Shown piece by piece: positions 23,805-35,689 of a stretch of 64,000 nucleotides of DNA. Below the pieces are notes generated by a model. That model was not told the DNA's origin and did no database searches. It was given only the letters and a program-made list of their open reading frames with translations. The stretch's first letter is position 1. Each line of letters starts with the position of its first letter. Made by a program: the position numbers and the translations under genes. This DNA is from Phoronis australis (lineage: Eukaryota > Phoronida > Phoronidae): the NCBI GenBank assembly GCA_002633005.1, contig NMRA01000278.1:345406-409405 (forward strand), written 5' to 3'.

Positions 23805-24560
23805 CACCTGGCGGCGATAAAACGAAGGTATGCCCTGGTATGAATGAATGTTGCCTAGAAGCCACGCCGATCTAAAACGCGTTGTACGCGAGTGGTTTAC
23901 TCGTTAGCGCCACCGTCCACCTAGCGGTGAAAGAAAAAAGCTATGCACTCGTTGGCACCAGTGCATTTCACTCGCAGGAGTGATGCCTGTATCCACCTGG
24001 CGGCGAAAGAGCAAAGCATTCGAGTGTACTTTTACTCGTTCTCACCTAGCGGCGAATGAACGAAGCTTTGAACTCGTAAAAACGAGTGCAATCCACGTGC
24101 GAAATGCAATCGTATATGGAACACAAAAGGGTTTTGAAACGAGTACATTGAAATGTGCTTAACCTACCCGTATTTTTGCTTTATTTAGGCGTACTTTTAA
24201 TCAGTTCATATAGTCAAAGCATGCGGGTGCTTTCATATTAATTGATTAAGAGCAGAACGGTTTAAAAACTAAAAGATTAAGTAAAACTACGCGTATATTA
24301 AAAGTAGGCTACGCGTCTATTAGGCAAAAGCACTAGTAGATTAAGCAAACAAACGCGTAGGTGAAGGAAAAGTACGGATAGATTAAGCGAATGTCAACGC
24401 GTGGAAATGTACTCGTTTAAGAACCCTTTGGCGTTTTGTAGTCTTGTGACGAGTGCATTACACACGTTCTTAAAAGGACACTTTCGCCTTCACTTGTATG
24501 CACAGAAGTGTGCATTTCACTCGTATAACGAGTGCATTACTCACGTACGTGTTCTATAGC
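23805..24560. repeat. Degenerate repeat field: CACCTRGCGGYGA and ACGCGT words
   Basis: Four copies of a CACCTRGCGGYGA word lie at 23805-23817, 23918-23930, 23994-24006 and 24043-24055, each followed by an A-rich AARRCRAAG-like stretch. Four ACGCGT palindromes follow at 24289, 24311, 24353 and 24397. ACGAGTGCA/TGCACTCGT words recur from 23,940 to 24,550. The units are too diverged for a simple minisatellite. CpG is unusually frequent compared with the flanks. Confidence 0.5.
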
Positions 24561-25515
24561 TTCAAGGGATAACGAGTATCCTTTGCGAACATATTATTCA
24601 CGTGAGGTTGAAAATATTGCTTCATAATTTTGTTTAGTTGATGAGTTTGAACACATTTTGTGGTAAAATCATTAAAAAATTTTGGCTAAGCCGTATATTC
24701 CATGTAAACACCCTTTTCGCCGTTCGTTACGTACCTATACCTCGAACAGCGGCTTGTCCACAGAAGTCCGCAGCTGGTCGTATATTTTTCCTGGTGGCTT
24801 CCAACATACGATACTCTTACGTTGCTCTTACATACGCTGCCCGATGGCCTGACAACAACATGCAACAGGTGCTAATGGTTAACTGCATATAAATCATAAC
24901 AAACTCTCATTGTAGGTTTCCTCCACAGTTCAATTCTTATTTTGCCATTATGCCCCACTAAATATTTTCTGGACATTCAAGCTCGAAAACAGACGGGGAA
25001 TCAACGTTCGTGCTATAAAATGGACTTAGACACCAAGATTCTCAATGATTTTAAACATATTAATTTCAGTCAAGTACCGATTTAACAGGAAAACATGAAG
25101 TTTCTGCAATGTAAAATGATTTTCACAATTTGAAAGTTTGATGGAGCTGTAAGACTGATTTTTTTAGTTATCTGCTCAGAGAGCCACTTGATTTTAGAAT
25201 AAAGTGGCGGTTCTTATAAGGGGGTTCGGGTTGTTTGGGGGAGTAAAATCACACAACGTACTGCTTTGAGTTCCATTATCGTTGTATTGTTACGGAGGCG
25301 GGTTTCACACAGTAAATGCGTCTCGCAAACGCTAATCCGTAGTAAGACAACTAAATCAACGTCCATCGGCTGCCACGAACGTGTATGTATGTCGTTCACG
25401 CTTTGTGCTTTGTTGATCTGACACTGCGCCTTGTATTGCCAGGTACGAGGTCGAAGATTGGAAGATGACCAGAACATGAGCTACCCAGTTAGGATTTAGC
25501 TACATTGTGGAGTAC
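24561..25515. other. No gene recognised
   Basis: Unique-looking sequence. Frames of 80-90 codons occur on both strands without domains. Confidence 0.45.
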
Positions 25516-25518
25516 AGG

Positions 25519-25660
25519 ATTGTCTGATGCAGTCGTCTGCGTCTGTCTGATGCAGTCGTCTGCGTCTGTCTGATGCAGTCGTCTGCGTCTGTCTGATGCA
25601 ACCGTCTGCGTCTGTCTGATGCAGTCGTCTGCGTCTGTCTGATGCAGCCGTCTGCGTCTG
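25519..25660. repeat. 23-bp minisatellite, about 6 copies
   Basis: Six tandem units of TGTCTGATGCAGTCGTCTGC plus GTC, almost identical except AGTCG/AACCG/AGCCG variants. Since 23 is not a multiple of 3, all frames cycle through the unit. The minus-strand reading as RRRLHQTD-type repeats is a by-product. Confidence 0.95.
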
Positions 25661-27610
25661 CCAAGGTGTGATCCATAGACAGCAATTTTACAAGTCTGTT
25701 TTGTTCCATATCAAGAGAATTCCTTAAACTTGAACTACAGAAAACACGTTGGGCAGAACACAAATCCTTTCAAAAATAATTATTCAATCAAGAACACAAC
25801 AGAAAAGTAGGGGAAAACAATTTAAGTTCAGTATGCAACAGTTCAACAATTTTTGTCACCTAAGCTGGAAATACAAACTCAAATATTTGATCTGTTTCTT
25901 CATGCCTCATTTTAGTCTCAATGACCTGAAAACAACTAGGATATTTTATGAAAATTGTCCGTAAAGAGACTGAATAGCAATATTGAAAGTGGCTCTCTGC
26001 CACTGTAATGATTCAACTTGCTCACCAGGTATTTTTAAGTTTTGTTCGTAAAGACTTTTAATTTCTGTTCATATCAAAGTATTTTCTTTTAGATTCAAAT
26101 TTCAAAATACCACCTGTCAACTGCTCGCCACTTCGTCGATTTTTCTCCTAAAAGTCAAAACACGCTCCTTATCAGGTACGACATACATGTAGACGTAGCA
26201 CATTTCCCATATATGGAAAATGTGACCTTTGACTTCGACCGATTTCAAGCAAATGGCTGTGAGCGAATGCTCCATTTATCATACATGTAAGTGGTAGGGA
26301 GACTATGAACTCAAATAACGTCTTAAGCGTCAGTGACGTACATACGACCAAGGATTGAAATCGAATCAGCATTCACAAGTGAAACTGATAATTGTATCCA
26401 AGACGTTGAAACATGTGAAACGGTAAATATGTGCGCACGTGTAGGTGCATTCGATAAGGCACAGGCATCAGTTGCATCGGCCAGGATCCTGAGAAATCTC
26501 GTTTTACCTTTAAAGCGTTAGATCCAGTGAACCTCGTCGGCCAAGGCAACATCAATACATTTCTAGCGCCGATAAAAGTAAGATTTTCAAATCGAGCCGT
26601 GCCAGTTTAGGTGAAACATCCATGTGTTCCGAAAAAGACGATCGGACAAAAATACCGAAACTGCTTCCAAAAATTGTTTTTCTGCACGCCGTTTATGAGA
26701 ACAAGGTGGTTATCGTCCTCCTTAACCACCGATTCCCTGTTCTGCATTCCGTGCCTGTTACGTTCTCCCGTACTGTAGAGTGAACCTCTAGCCGAAACTA
26801 CGATGAAAAGGATTTTGAGAAGACTGAAATGTTGAGATTGAGTCTGAGTTCGGAGACTGGATCCAGCCAGGAGTCCCAGGTTATCCATGTGTACGCGCAG
26901 CACATACAATAGAGGTTCACGTTCGGGTACAAGTTGCTGTGGTAAAACCACTACGCTGAAGAACATGGAGAGCTCATTGCAGTTGTGTTAGACGGGCGCA
27001 TTTGCACTGGATATGTGGTTTAACAAGTCCATGAATTGCGTTCAGTCAGAACTTTAATTAAAATGCCATGTTAAATTGAATCAATGCCGATGCATCCTTT
27101 TCCTAGTTTCGTGGAAAATAAAAAAGTGTCGATCCCTTTCCTTGTACATGTGAGTAATTAGTCATCAAAGTACATGTTGGCCATACAAACTTAGATGACT
27201 ACATTCAAAATATTCTACAAATAGTACTGTAGATGCATATTTTTATTAGGGCATTCGTGGTGACGACAACTACACAGTTATATTTTATGTTTGCAAAGTT
27301 CGAGAAGCCAGTGTACAGTAAGAGTTTCTTATCACAGTTTTGGGCGACTAGTGGGTGAGGGGGCGCATTTTCTCACCTGGCCCCCTCTACCAAGAAGTAT
27401 CTACATCGTCACTGTTTATACCATACGTACAATACGTACATGTATCTAGAAAGTAGACAGTGTTTGTTGTGTGCTTTTTGTTTAATTCCAAGCAGTGATT
27501 TATAAGACCCAACTATTGTGTAAACAATTGAGCCTGTTTCACACGTTAAAGTAAAATTCATGCGAGGCGAAAGCTAATAAAATAAAGTAATTTGAGAACA
27601 GATCAATTAA
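25661..27610. other. No gene recognised
   Basis: About 1.9 kb with no exon or element that I can support. A 119-codon minus-strand frame at 26,607-26,966 has a hydrophobic start but no domain and no convincing splice context. Confidence 0.45.
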
Positions 27611-27624
27611 AAAATTCGGAATGG

Positions 27625-27866
27625 TCATCTCTCACTGTTTCCTTCAAAATAGTCCCCATTGGCACGAATACAATGATCCCAGCGTTTCATCCATGAGTCA
27701 ATTTTTGAAATTCATCACACGTGACCTCTCTCACCATTACATCGAGTCCACGGTGTCGAATTGGGCAAGCGTAGTGTTCGCGCAAGTGACGACTAGATAT
27801 GCAAGTCCCGACAATAAAATGCAGATTTCTCTTAAACAACAAGGGGAAAACAGCGTTTGGTGATAC
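27625..27866 (-). mobile_element. Mariner-like transposase C-terminal remnant
   Basis: A minus-strand frame ending at TGA 27625-27627 reads WMKRWDHCIRANGDYFEGNS. This matches the C-terminal pattern of mariner-type transposases (R-W-x3-I-x2-N/E-G-x-Y-F). The upstream frame VMVREVTCDEFQKLTHGW is joined through a frameshift. The catalytic D,D34D part and both terminal repeats were not found, so this is an old fragment. Confidence 0.45.
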
Positions 27867-30515
27867 ATTCACATCAGTACGTGAATGCTACAAGTTATTT
27901 GGACACCGCAAGATTATTCAACGAATTATTTTTTTTCCTCAGTCATAAGTTTCCCTGGTCAACTGATGGTGCGGCGATTGGTGATTGAAATAACTTGCTG
28001 TAGTTGGCATCATTATTGAATGAGGTAATTAACAGGCAGTATAAATATTGACCCTGGGTGGACTTCGTGGAAACGTGACCGACCTTGAGGATTTTTACCG
28101 ACATTAGCATGCTACAATGTCCATTTATCAGTATTTAGTCTAAGCAATGCACTCCAAAATTGGTGGTTTAGGAAAATATGAGCTTGTGACGATCTTGAAT
28201 ACATTGGGAGAGGTATAACTCCTGACTTTTGACAATATAGTGCGCATTGGATTAACTAGCAGAAAAGTCGTAACCAAAGAAATATTCGCTATTGATAACA
28301 TCCAATGCAGTAAATCTACATGTAGATGCATCACTTGGCAGCAGATTCTAAATGAAGGGAAAGTCAACACAGGGGGCAAGATATTCAGTCTCGGTAAATT
28401 AACGTGTAGGTCATCTGGCACTATACACGTCATTTGTTGCAAACTCTGACCTCATGCCTGGTACATGTACATAGATGAGATCGGCTGCCCTCTCCACACG
28501 CGCCTCATTTTACACCGTAAAACTGTCTGCGAGGTTTCCTTGCTTCCGTTATTGGAACCTTTCACGTCACAGCATGCGTTAACTACATGGCTTGTGTGTT
28601 GATGGGGAATCTTGATAACAGCCACACCAGGATCGAGATCCAAAGAAATCTTAATGATTTTGTTTTTCAAAACCAATAAGAACATCAGTCTTAATAAAAT
28701 CATGGGCCACTGCTAACTATTGTCAGTTCGTCTCCCTTTTTGCACTTTATATCATCTCTCCCCTTTATAGTTCTGAAACATGTATAAGAATGTCTATAGC
28801 ACCTCTTGTCTTCATACCTGATGAAAAGCCGCGCCCATTAAGCCACGGAAGTTGATGTTTTTTAATAAATATTTTACCGGATTTTAAAGTGTTTTACCAG
28901 TTTCCACATTGCACAATCTTACCCACTCAGACAAACCACACTCCCAGTAAACAATGCAGCGACCAACACCTTTAAAATGGCAGTCATCTTCGCACGATGG
29001 TTGTACGGATTGCAGTGCGTAGTCCTATAATGAATGTTTTAAGTCAGCAATACACATTTATTTTCAATTTGCAAAGGTCTTGGGCACATGTGCTCATGAA
29101 ATTCTCGTTCAACAAAACACGGATGATGACAATTAGATAAACAACGATAATGATAACAACGACAACATTAATAATTGTAACGAAAATATGAATATTCACA
29201 ATAACAATAACTACTATAATTATCATGTTTAATTTTATTGTTAATGTTGTTAATATTATAATGATAGCAAAAATAATGTAAAAGTGAACGATTGCACTCT
29301 ATAATGTGCCCGAGTTGGCTCCGCCAATACTTCCCCGATGTCACTGTGGATTCAAGCGCACTGATGAATTCGCAATGTGTTCTCTACGGTGTCCACATGG
29401 TGCGGTATCCTCGAATATCTTTTACGTAGACATGCAATGTTCTCCAGTGCTTTCTGGCCTTAACAGTTATTACTGTACATGGTATTTTCATAACAATAAA
29501 TGGAAAGTTTCCTGGTGAGCCGTATCACATAGCGCTTTGCGAGCGCACCTTTCCAATTGTGAATTGTCCTCGCAGTGTACAGTGGTTTCAAATGTCAAGT
29601 AAAGTCAAGAAAGAGTTATAACTTCTCTGTATCATATCATTTACCAGTTTTGTCATTCCTGATATGTGTCTTTGACTTCTACATTGTGTAACAGAGCAAG
29701 TCTCCACTGAACCTCAAAATATGTATTTTCTCTCACCAGGCATTCGTTTCAGTTCAATTTGCACATGATAACATCAACTTTCCATGAAAGCAAAAGAAGG
29801 AAACACCCTTCTCCTAAGCCTGTCGCTAGCGAAGTGCCCGACACATACAGTCGCGCCCACATGCCCCCGTAACAAAGGCGAACAGAGACGCAACAAAGAC
29901 ATTAGCATAAGAATAACTGAACATTTGCAACTAAATAAGAATAACAATAAGCGTAAAGTTACGAACGTCCCGTCACAATTGTTTTATCATTTTGCAAAGA
30001 GCAAACTACGGTGCAAAAATGACTATTAAGCACTTATGCAAATACTTGATTTCTTTTCTGCTTCTTGTCAGTCATTATACAATTATAAATTATGCTAATG
30101 ACTATTAAGTCTTTGAAAAGTATAAGTACAAAGACCAACAAGTGGATGTCGAATTTGCATTTTTGTTTTGTTACAGATATCACTGTGTTACAATTCATAG
30201 TTTTCATGTGATTCTTAAACCAGGGTGAAAATCTATATGGCTAACATTTTATAAGTCTGGTCAGCATGCTAGAATTTGTCGCTGTATTTATCCTGTTGCT
30301 ATGGCCTTTCAATGTGGGACGCTTTAAAAATAATTAAACAATTCCCAACAGCGTTCTGATGTATAAAACATAGTATCTGAAAGTTTCGTGTGAATCCGAT
30401 CAGTTATTTCTTTGACACATTGTACGATGCTCCGAAGTTAGCCAAAATGAGACATTTTTCTATGGTCCTACATAAATGTCGCGAACGTTTACTTGCGGTC
30501 CCACTTCACAGTTAT
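27867..30515. other. No gene; simple ATAAC-rich stretch
   Basis: No exon is supported. Around 29,115-29,270 the sequence is a degenerate (ATAAC/AAT)n-rich low-complexity tract. The remainder is unremarkable. Confidence 0.5.
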
Positions 30516-30518
30516 TGA

Positions 30519-30722
30519 ATGAAGTTTAGCCACGTTAACGTAAATAAAGTTTAGCCATGTAAACGTGAATAAAATTTAGCCATGCAAAAGTATATAAAAT
30601 TTAGTCATATAAATTTAATTTAAGTTTGGCCATGTAAGTGTAACTAAGTTTAGCCATGTAAATGTAAACAAAGTTTAGCCATGTAAATGTAAATAAAACT
30701 TATCCATGTAAAGCTAAATAAT
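30519..30722. repeat. ~28-bp degenerate minisatellite, about 8 copies
   Basis: Units of 26-29 bases of the form AGTTTAGCCATGTAAACGTG followed by AATAA. The best-kept word is TTTAGCCATGTAAA. Copies vary in length and are diverged, so the array is old. Confidence 0.85.
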
Positions 30723-31356
30723 CCTAGCAACCAACCCTGTACTTTTGCTGAAGTGAGATGATTCTAAAACCTTGTTTTGACGATTTCTGCGTATTTCGCT
30801 AACAGCGTAGGTCACTCTTGCCTGTTTAGCAGACTCCGAAAGGAGTTTCCAGATTTTCCTCCAAACTCTTGAGGTTTCTTGAGGGTTAAAGAGCATTATT
30901 TTGTTTCAGGTAATTGTATGGGAAAGGTCGTTTTTAATATCTATTAGAAGGCCAAAACCGGTTTGGTATCCTTTTAAGGCCAATACCAATTTTCATGAAG
31001 CGGACCCTTGAATTTCTGGCTCGCGCCATATTCGTATTAAACGATAACTTGCGTGGACTCATTGTTTTAGATTCAGGTTTAGTGGAGGAAAAAATAGTAC
31101 AAAAGCATCAAGATACAACAAAAACGTTATAAAGCAATATAATACAATACAAAACAATACGCCAAAATGTGCACATTTTAGATTGATATTTTTTAAATAT
31201 ATTGCAAACAGGATACTTCTCGTTGATCAAACTAAAAATTAGAAGTTCAACAAAACTGTCGTTATCAAATGGGATAGAATTTTTCATGAACAAGTAAAGG
31301 TGACTGAAACATAAAATAAAATTTGAAAAGAAATGAAATTGCGCGATGCTATCAAC
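30723..31356. other. No gene recognised
   Basis: AT-rich sequence just downstream of the candidate first exon of gene A, so probably its first intron. No other feature. Confidence 0.45.
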
Positions 31357-31417
31357 ATTTATCAGCGTCAACAGCAGGAAGCAACGTCGACAAAACTAGT
31401 GTTACACAAATCAGCAT
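31357..31417 (-). CDS. Gene A candidate first exon: signal peptide
   Basis: The minus strand reads ATG at 31417-31415, then MLICVTLVLSTLLPAVDA, followed by DK and one base before a GTTGAT donor, giving a phase-1 exit. That is the phase every EGF exon of gene A requires. The peptide has a hydrophobic core and an A-V-D-A end typical of a secretory signal cleaved after the last Ala. The donor is weak but resembles the GTTGGT donor used at 3801. A stop follows at once if the exon is not spliced. Weak points: only 20 codons, an 11-kb distance to the next exon, and no visible core promoter. Confidence 0.4.
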
Positions 31418-31568
31418 GACTTTTTTCTCTGTAGATTTTGCCCTGGACAGAGGAGTTGAGATAAAGCTGTATCCATATGGTCCCATTCTTGTTTCGTAAT
31501 TTACTTAGAAAAGATTTTTTCCAGAGTAACTGTTACTATGGTTAATGCTTATACCCAGTGATATATAA

Positions 31569-32246
<678 letters not shown>

Positions 32247-32639
32247 CAAACCTTCTTTTGTACATGTTTCATTGAAAAGTAAGCTGTTCTTGGCTTTCAT
32301 TAGTTTGTACAACAAACTTTCGTAGTGTCTACACAAGTGTCTTTCATCGGATGGTAGTTGATATAATAGATCGCCCAGTGTAAGTAGCATCACGAACACA
32401 TATATATGAGTAAATATATAATAAAACTCTGTACAAAACATTTCATAATAAAACAGTAGCGGTACTTCGATTATACATCAGTCATCAAAGGCAAATAAAT
32501 TTAAAAATCATAAACGCTATCGTGTAAGATACATGAAACAAGAACAATGGCATTAAACACGAATATAAGGTTGCATACATAAGAGCGCAATTACAAAAGG
32601 AATTGTCATGGAAACTAATGTACTATGAAACGTTGTAAA

Positions 32640-34670
32640 ATTTAATAAAATACATAGGTGTTAAAACTTATGGACATTATTTATACAACGACAAGGTACG
32701 ATGGAACCCAGTATCTTGGGAATTTATGTCAGGAGTTTCAGTTTTTATTATTAAAGCTTCGAGTATTTTCAAACGAAAGGAGTCACGTTCGAAATACCTG
32801 ACGATGGTATTGTCAATAATATCTGAACGAGAAATTTTCTGTCTGTGGAGTGTTTGGAAGTGATCTTTAATTGATCCATTCTGTAAATGCATAGATAATC
32901 GGCGAGATAAAGTGCAAGTTGTATAACCAACATACCTTGAGCAATCAGTGTTTCAACGAATACATTCGTTGTGGGGGCAATTGAACTGATAAATCAAGTC
33001 AGTTTTGACTAACACTCGGACAGACTTTGAGCACATATTGTTTTTAACAACAAGATCTTTAGTTTTATGGTTTTTGTAATATATAATTAACATAAAGCTA
33101 TCTTCTGGCTTAACGGTTTTAACATTATTATGGATGATCCGTTTTAAAACTCGTTCATCTTCAATATAACGTGAATGGAATTGGTTGCGGTATAATAGTT
33201 TCTTGGTACAACCACTTGCTTGTTTTAAACACATAGGCTTCTGCAACCGGCTTATGAAAAGCTGCATATTCTCATCGACAAACTGATTGCTGTAACCGTT
33301 ATTTATCATAATTTGCTTAATGCGATTACACTCAGTGTTGAAGGTTTTCCAGTCTGAGCAAACGGAATATGCTCTTCAAAAAGCTTGTCAAAACAGAGAG
33401 TTCACATCTCATAGGACATTGGCTTGTTTCATGTAAACATACATGTATGTAGGTTTCCTGTATACTGAGGTTTTAATGCCAGATTCACCATAATCAATAA
33501 GTACGTCTAAGAACGGTAGCTTGTTGTTAACTAGTAATTCATGCGCAAATTTTAGTACAGAATTTTGCTCTAAAGCGAGTTTGATCTCCATCAGCTTATC
33601 ATGGTTGACAATCATGAAGATATCATCAACATACCTGCAGTGCATGTTCGGCTTTTCCTGAAGACTATCAATAACCTTAGCTTCAATGTTGCACACGTAA
33701 AAATCAGCAAAAGTTGGTCCGAGAAGTGATCCCATGGATACACCATTGGTTTGTAAATACAGTTTGCCATCGATGTTCCTAAAAGGTACTTTTGTAGTGC
33801 AAAGTAACAACAAATCTCGAATTACCTCTTTAGGAATACTGTGAGGAGCCATTGATACATGGTTGTACATAGAAGATATTATTTCTACAGTTTCAACAAC
33901 AGGGAGGTTAGTAAATAAACTTTCAACGTCAAGAGATACAGGATAGGAATTTGGTGTTGCGTCAATAGATCTTAATAAATCTAAAAATTCATCACCAGAT
34001 TTCACATTGTACTTATAGGGTAAGTATTGTTTAATAAGTTTATCTAATGTTTTAGCAAATTCATAGGTAGGGGTTAACACTTGAGAAATGATGGGTCTTA
34101 GCGGGTACCTTTGCTTGTGTGTTTTAGGGTTACCGTACAAGTATCCTTCTGAAAAATCACCCTCAACAATTTTGAAATACTGTTTATGAACATTAGCTAG
34201 TTTAATTAAACGGTTTAACTCTTTCTTAAGAGGTTACGATTTATACTCTCAAACTTTCACTTGTCAGCGATGATGTTATTCAGCTTTTCTTTGTACTCGT
34301 TCTTGTTCATTATGACATACGCAGTGGTCTTATCGGACTTCCTAACAACAATGTCACCATTGTCCCTCAGTTGCTTGGCAGCAATACAAAGTTCTTTTGT
34401 TAATATTCTTCTGGAATTTCTTGAATTGGATCTGTTCTTTGTTCCTTCTGCCCTGAGCTGGTCTTTAATATTTGTATTAACATTGACAAAGCCATCGCTC
34501 TCAAGGTTTTCAATATCTTGGTATAGTTTTTCAAGTTCAACACGTTTTTTGTATAAATCAAATCGAGGTTTAAGGTGTACATTCATTCCCAATGACAAAA
34601 AATTATGTTGATCTTCTGTAAGTTGATGATCAGACAAATTCATGTATATATCATTGTGTATACATATGTA
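32640..34670 (-). mobile_element. Penelope-like element with RT and GIY-YIG endonuclease
   Basis: A minus-strand element in several frames. From 5' to 3': an N-terminal part (34,610-34,257) ending in DIVVRKSDKTTAYVIMNK, the usual RT lead-in; then RT (34,220-33,409) with YGNPKTHK, SLDVESLFTNLP, GVSMGSLLGPTFADF, the catalytic CRYVDDIFMIV and a TSVYRKPTYM end; then a linker (33,309-32,953); then a GIY-YIG nuclease (33,020-32,677) with LIYQFNCPHNEC, RYVGYTTCTLSRRLSMH, GSIKDHFQTLH and LKILEALIIKTETPDIN. This domain order (RT, then GIY-YIG) defines endonuclease-bearing Penelope-like elements. Frameshifts near 34,240 and 33,400 and a stop near 32,950 make it inactive. The 5' end abuts the TIR element at 34,676. 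The long terminal repeats typical of the class were not found. Confidence 0.9.
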
Positions 34671-34675
34671 CCTTG

Positions 34676-35678
34676 CATAGGCGGATTTAGGGGGGCCCAG
34701 GGGGCACGCCCCCCCCCCCCTTGGCTGCCGCAAAAAAATAAAACAGTAAGAGCGTAGGGAAATGTTGAGTTTGTTAATTAACCCCCGTAATTAAGATCAT
34801 ACGGCTGAAAAAAGATTTAAATGTGTGCAGTTTTAGTGTTTGGGGGGGGGGCTCAAATCCAATTTCAAGTGTCAAATTCGGAACACGGCGCATTCGTAAC
34901 GGAACTATGGCTAAGTATAGGCTCTCCCGCGATATCCCAGGCGACCGGCAATGGCGCTGCGCACTACGACTCCGTTTCCGTCGTCTGCTCCACTGTGGGA
35001 TGAAGAACATTTACTTCATTTTTTAAAGAAAATGGAACCTGAGTGACGATGAAAAAACAGAAGCTGCTGGTAAGATGTGAATTTTAATCGAAGCCTTAGT
35101 GAATCACTCAGAAAGTCGCAATACTCTCTTTGCCAAACCTTATTTTAAGACGATTTCCAAAGCAATCCCGTCATTATTGCCAACACGAAAAACGGATTTG
35201 GTCTTTTTGGCATTTGAAAACTATTTTAAATACGGCAAATTTGTTAAGAATCGATGGCACAAAATATAAAACGTGTAATAAGCATTACAAAAAGAAGTAG
35301 GTTTTGCGCGCAAACGCTGTGGACCATAAACAAGTAGGTCTCTTAGTATGACATTAGTAGTTTTAAAAATCGTGGTGGTGTAGTGGTAACGCACGCGCGA
35401 ACTATTCGCCAGGCCGTGAGTTCGAGTCTTTGATACTTGCAGTTTTTCCTGTTTGACACGTTCTCGTTTTTTGCCTTTTTTTCTTGGATAATACTTCAGG
35501 AATCAATGAAAATGCTTGATTTTTAGAGGTAAAAACAGAAAAATTTCCTGGGCAAACCCCCCTCCCGACCTCCCCCCATTCGGTGCTATGCGCATCTACA
35601 ATCGTGGTTCAGTTTGCGCAAATGCTTACAGCCGGACGAAATGTTGGGCACCCTTGTGATATCCTAGATCCGCCACTG
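34676..35678. mobile_element. 1,003-bp TIR element with 5-bp target duplication
   Basis: The left end CATAGGCGGATTTAGG and the inverted right end CAGTGGCGGATCTAGG form imperfect 16-base terminal repeats (13/16). The element is flanked by CCTTG at 34671-34675 and 35679-35683, a 5-base direct duplication. The interior has poly-G/poly-C runs and no transposase frame, so it is non-autonomous (MITE-like). It inserted at or in the 5' end of the Penelope-like element. A tRNA-like stretch lies inside. Related ends occur near 222, 40,793/41,112 and 40,600. Confidence 0.7.
35370..35445 (+). repeat. tRNA-like (SINE-head-like) segment
   Basis: Contains an A-box-like GGTGTAGTGGTAACGC and a B-box-like GTGAGTTCGAGTC at tRNA spacing. 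The anticodon and acceptor stems do not pair properly, so it is a degenerate tRNA-derived sequence and not a tRNA gene. It lies inside the 1,003-bp TIR element. Confidence 0.45.
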
Positions 35679-35689
35679 CCTTGAAGGCA

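Larger units (their letters stand above)
2235..31417 (-). other. Gene A: multi-cbEGF single-pass membrane protein
   Basis: Gene-level entry. The clear part is nine exons from 20191 down to 2235. A candidate signal-peptide exon at 31357-31417 fits in phase. Every junction is phase 1, so EGF exons can be gained, lost or duplicated without a frameshift, the classic exon-shuffling arrangement. With the candidate first exon the coding sum is 1,080 bases (360 codons with the stop). The predicted product is a type I membrane protein with a signal peptide, about eight EGF modules (the first truncated), one helix and a short tail. Such EGF arrays are found in adhesion and signalling proteins (Notch, fibrillin and similar), but nothing here identifies the specific family. 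Undetected exons in the large introns are possible. Confidence 0.7.

Noticed and set aside
26607-26966. A 119-residue minus frame beginning with a hydrophobic stretch, as a first exon of gene A
   Set aside because: No phase-1 donor in a sensible place and no domain. The 31.4-kb candidate fits better.
35370-35445. A functional tRNA gene on the plus strand
   Set aside because: The boxes are present but the stems are not; it sits within a TIR element.
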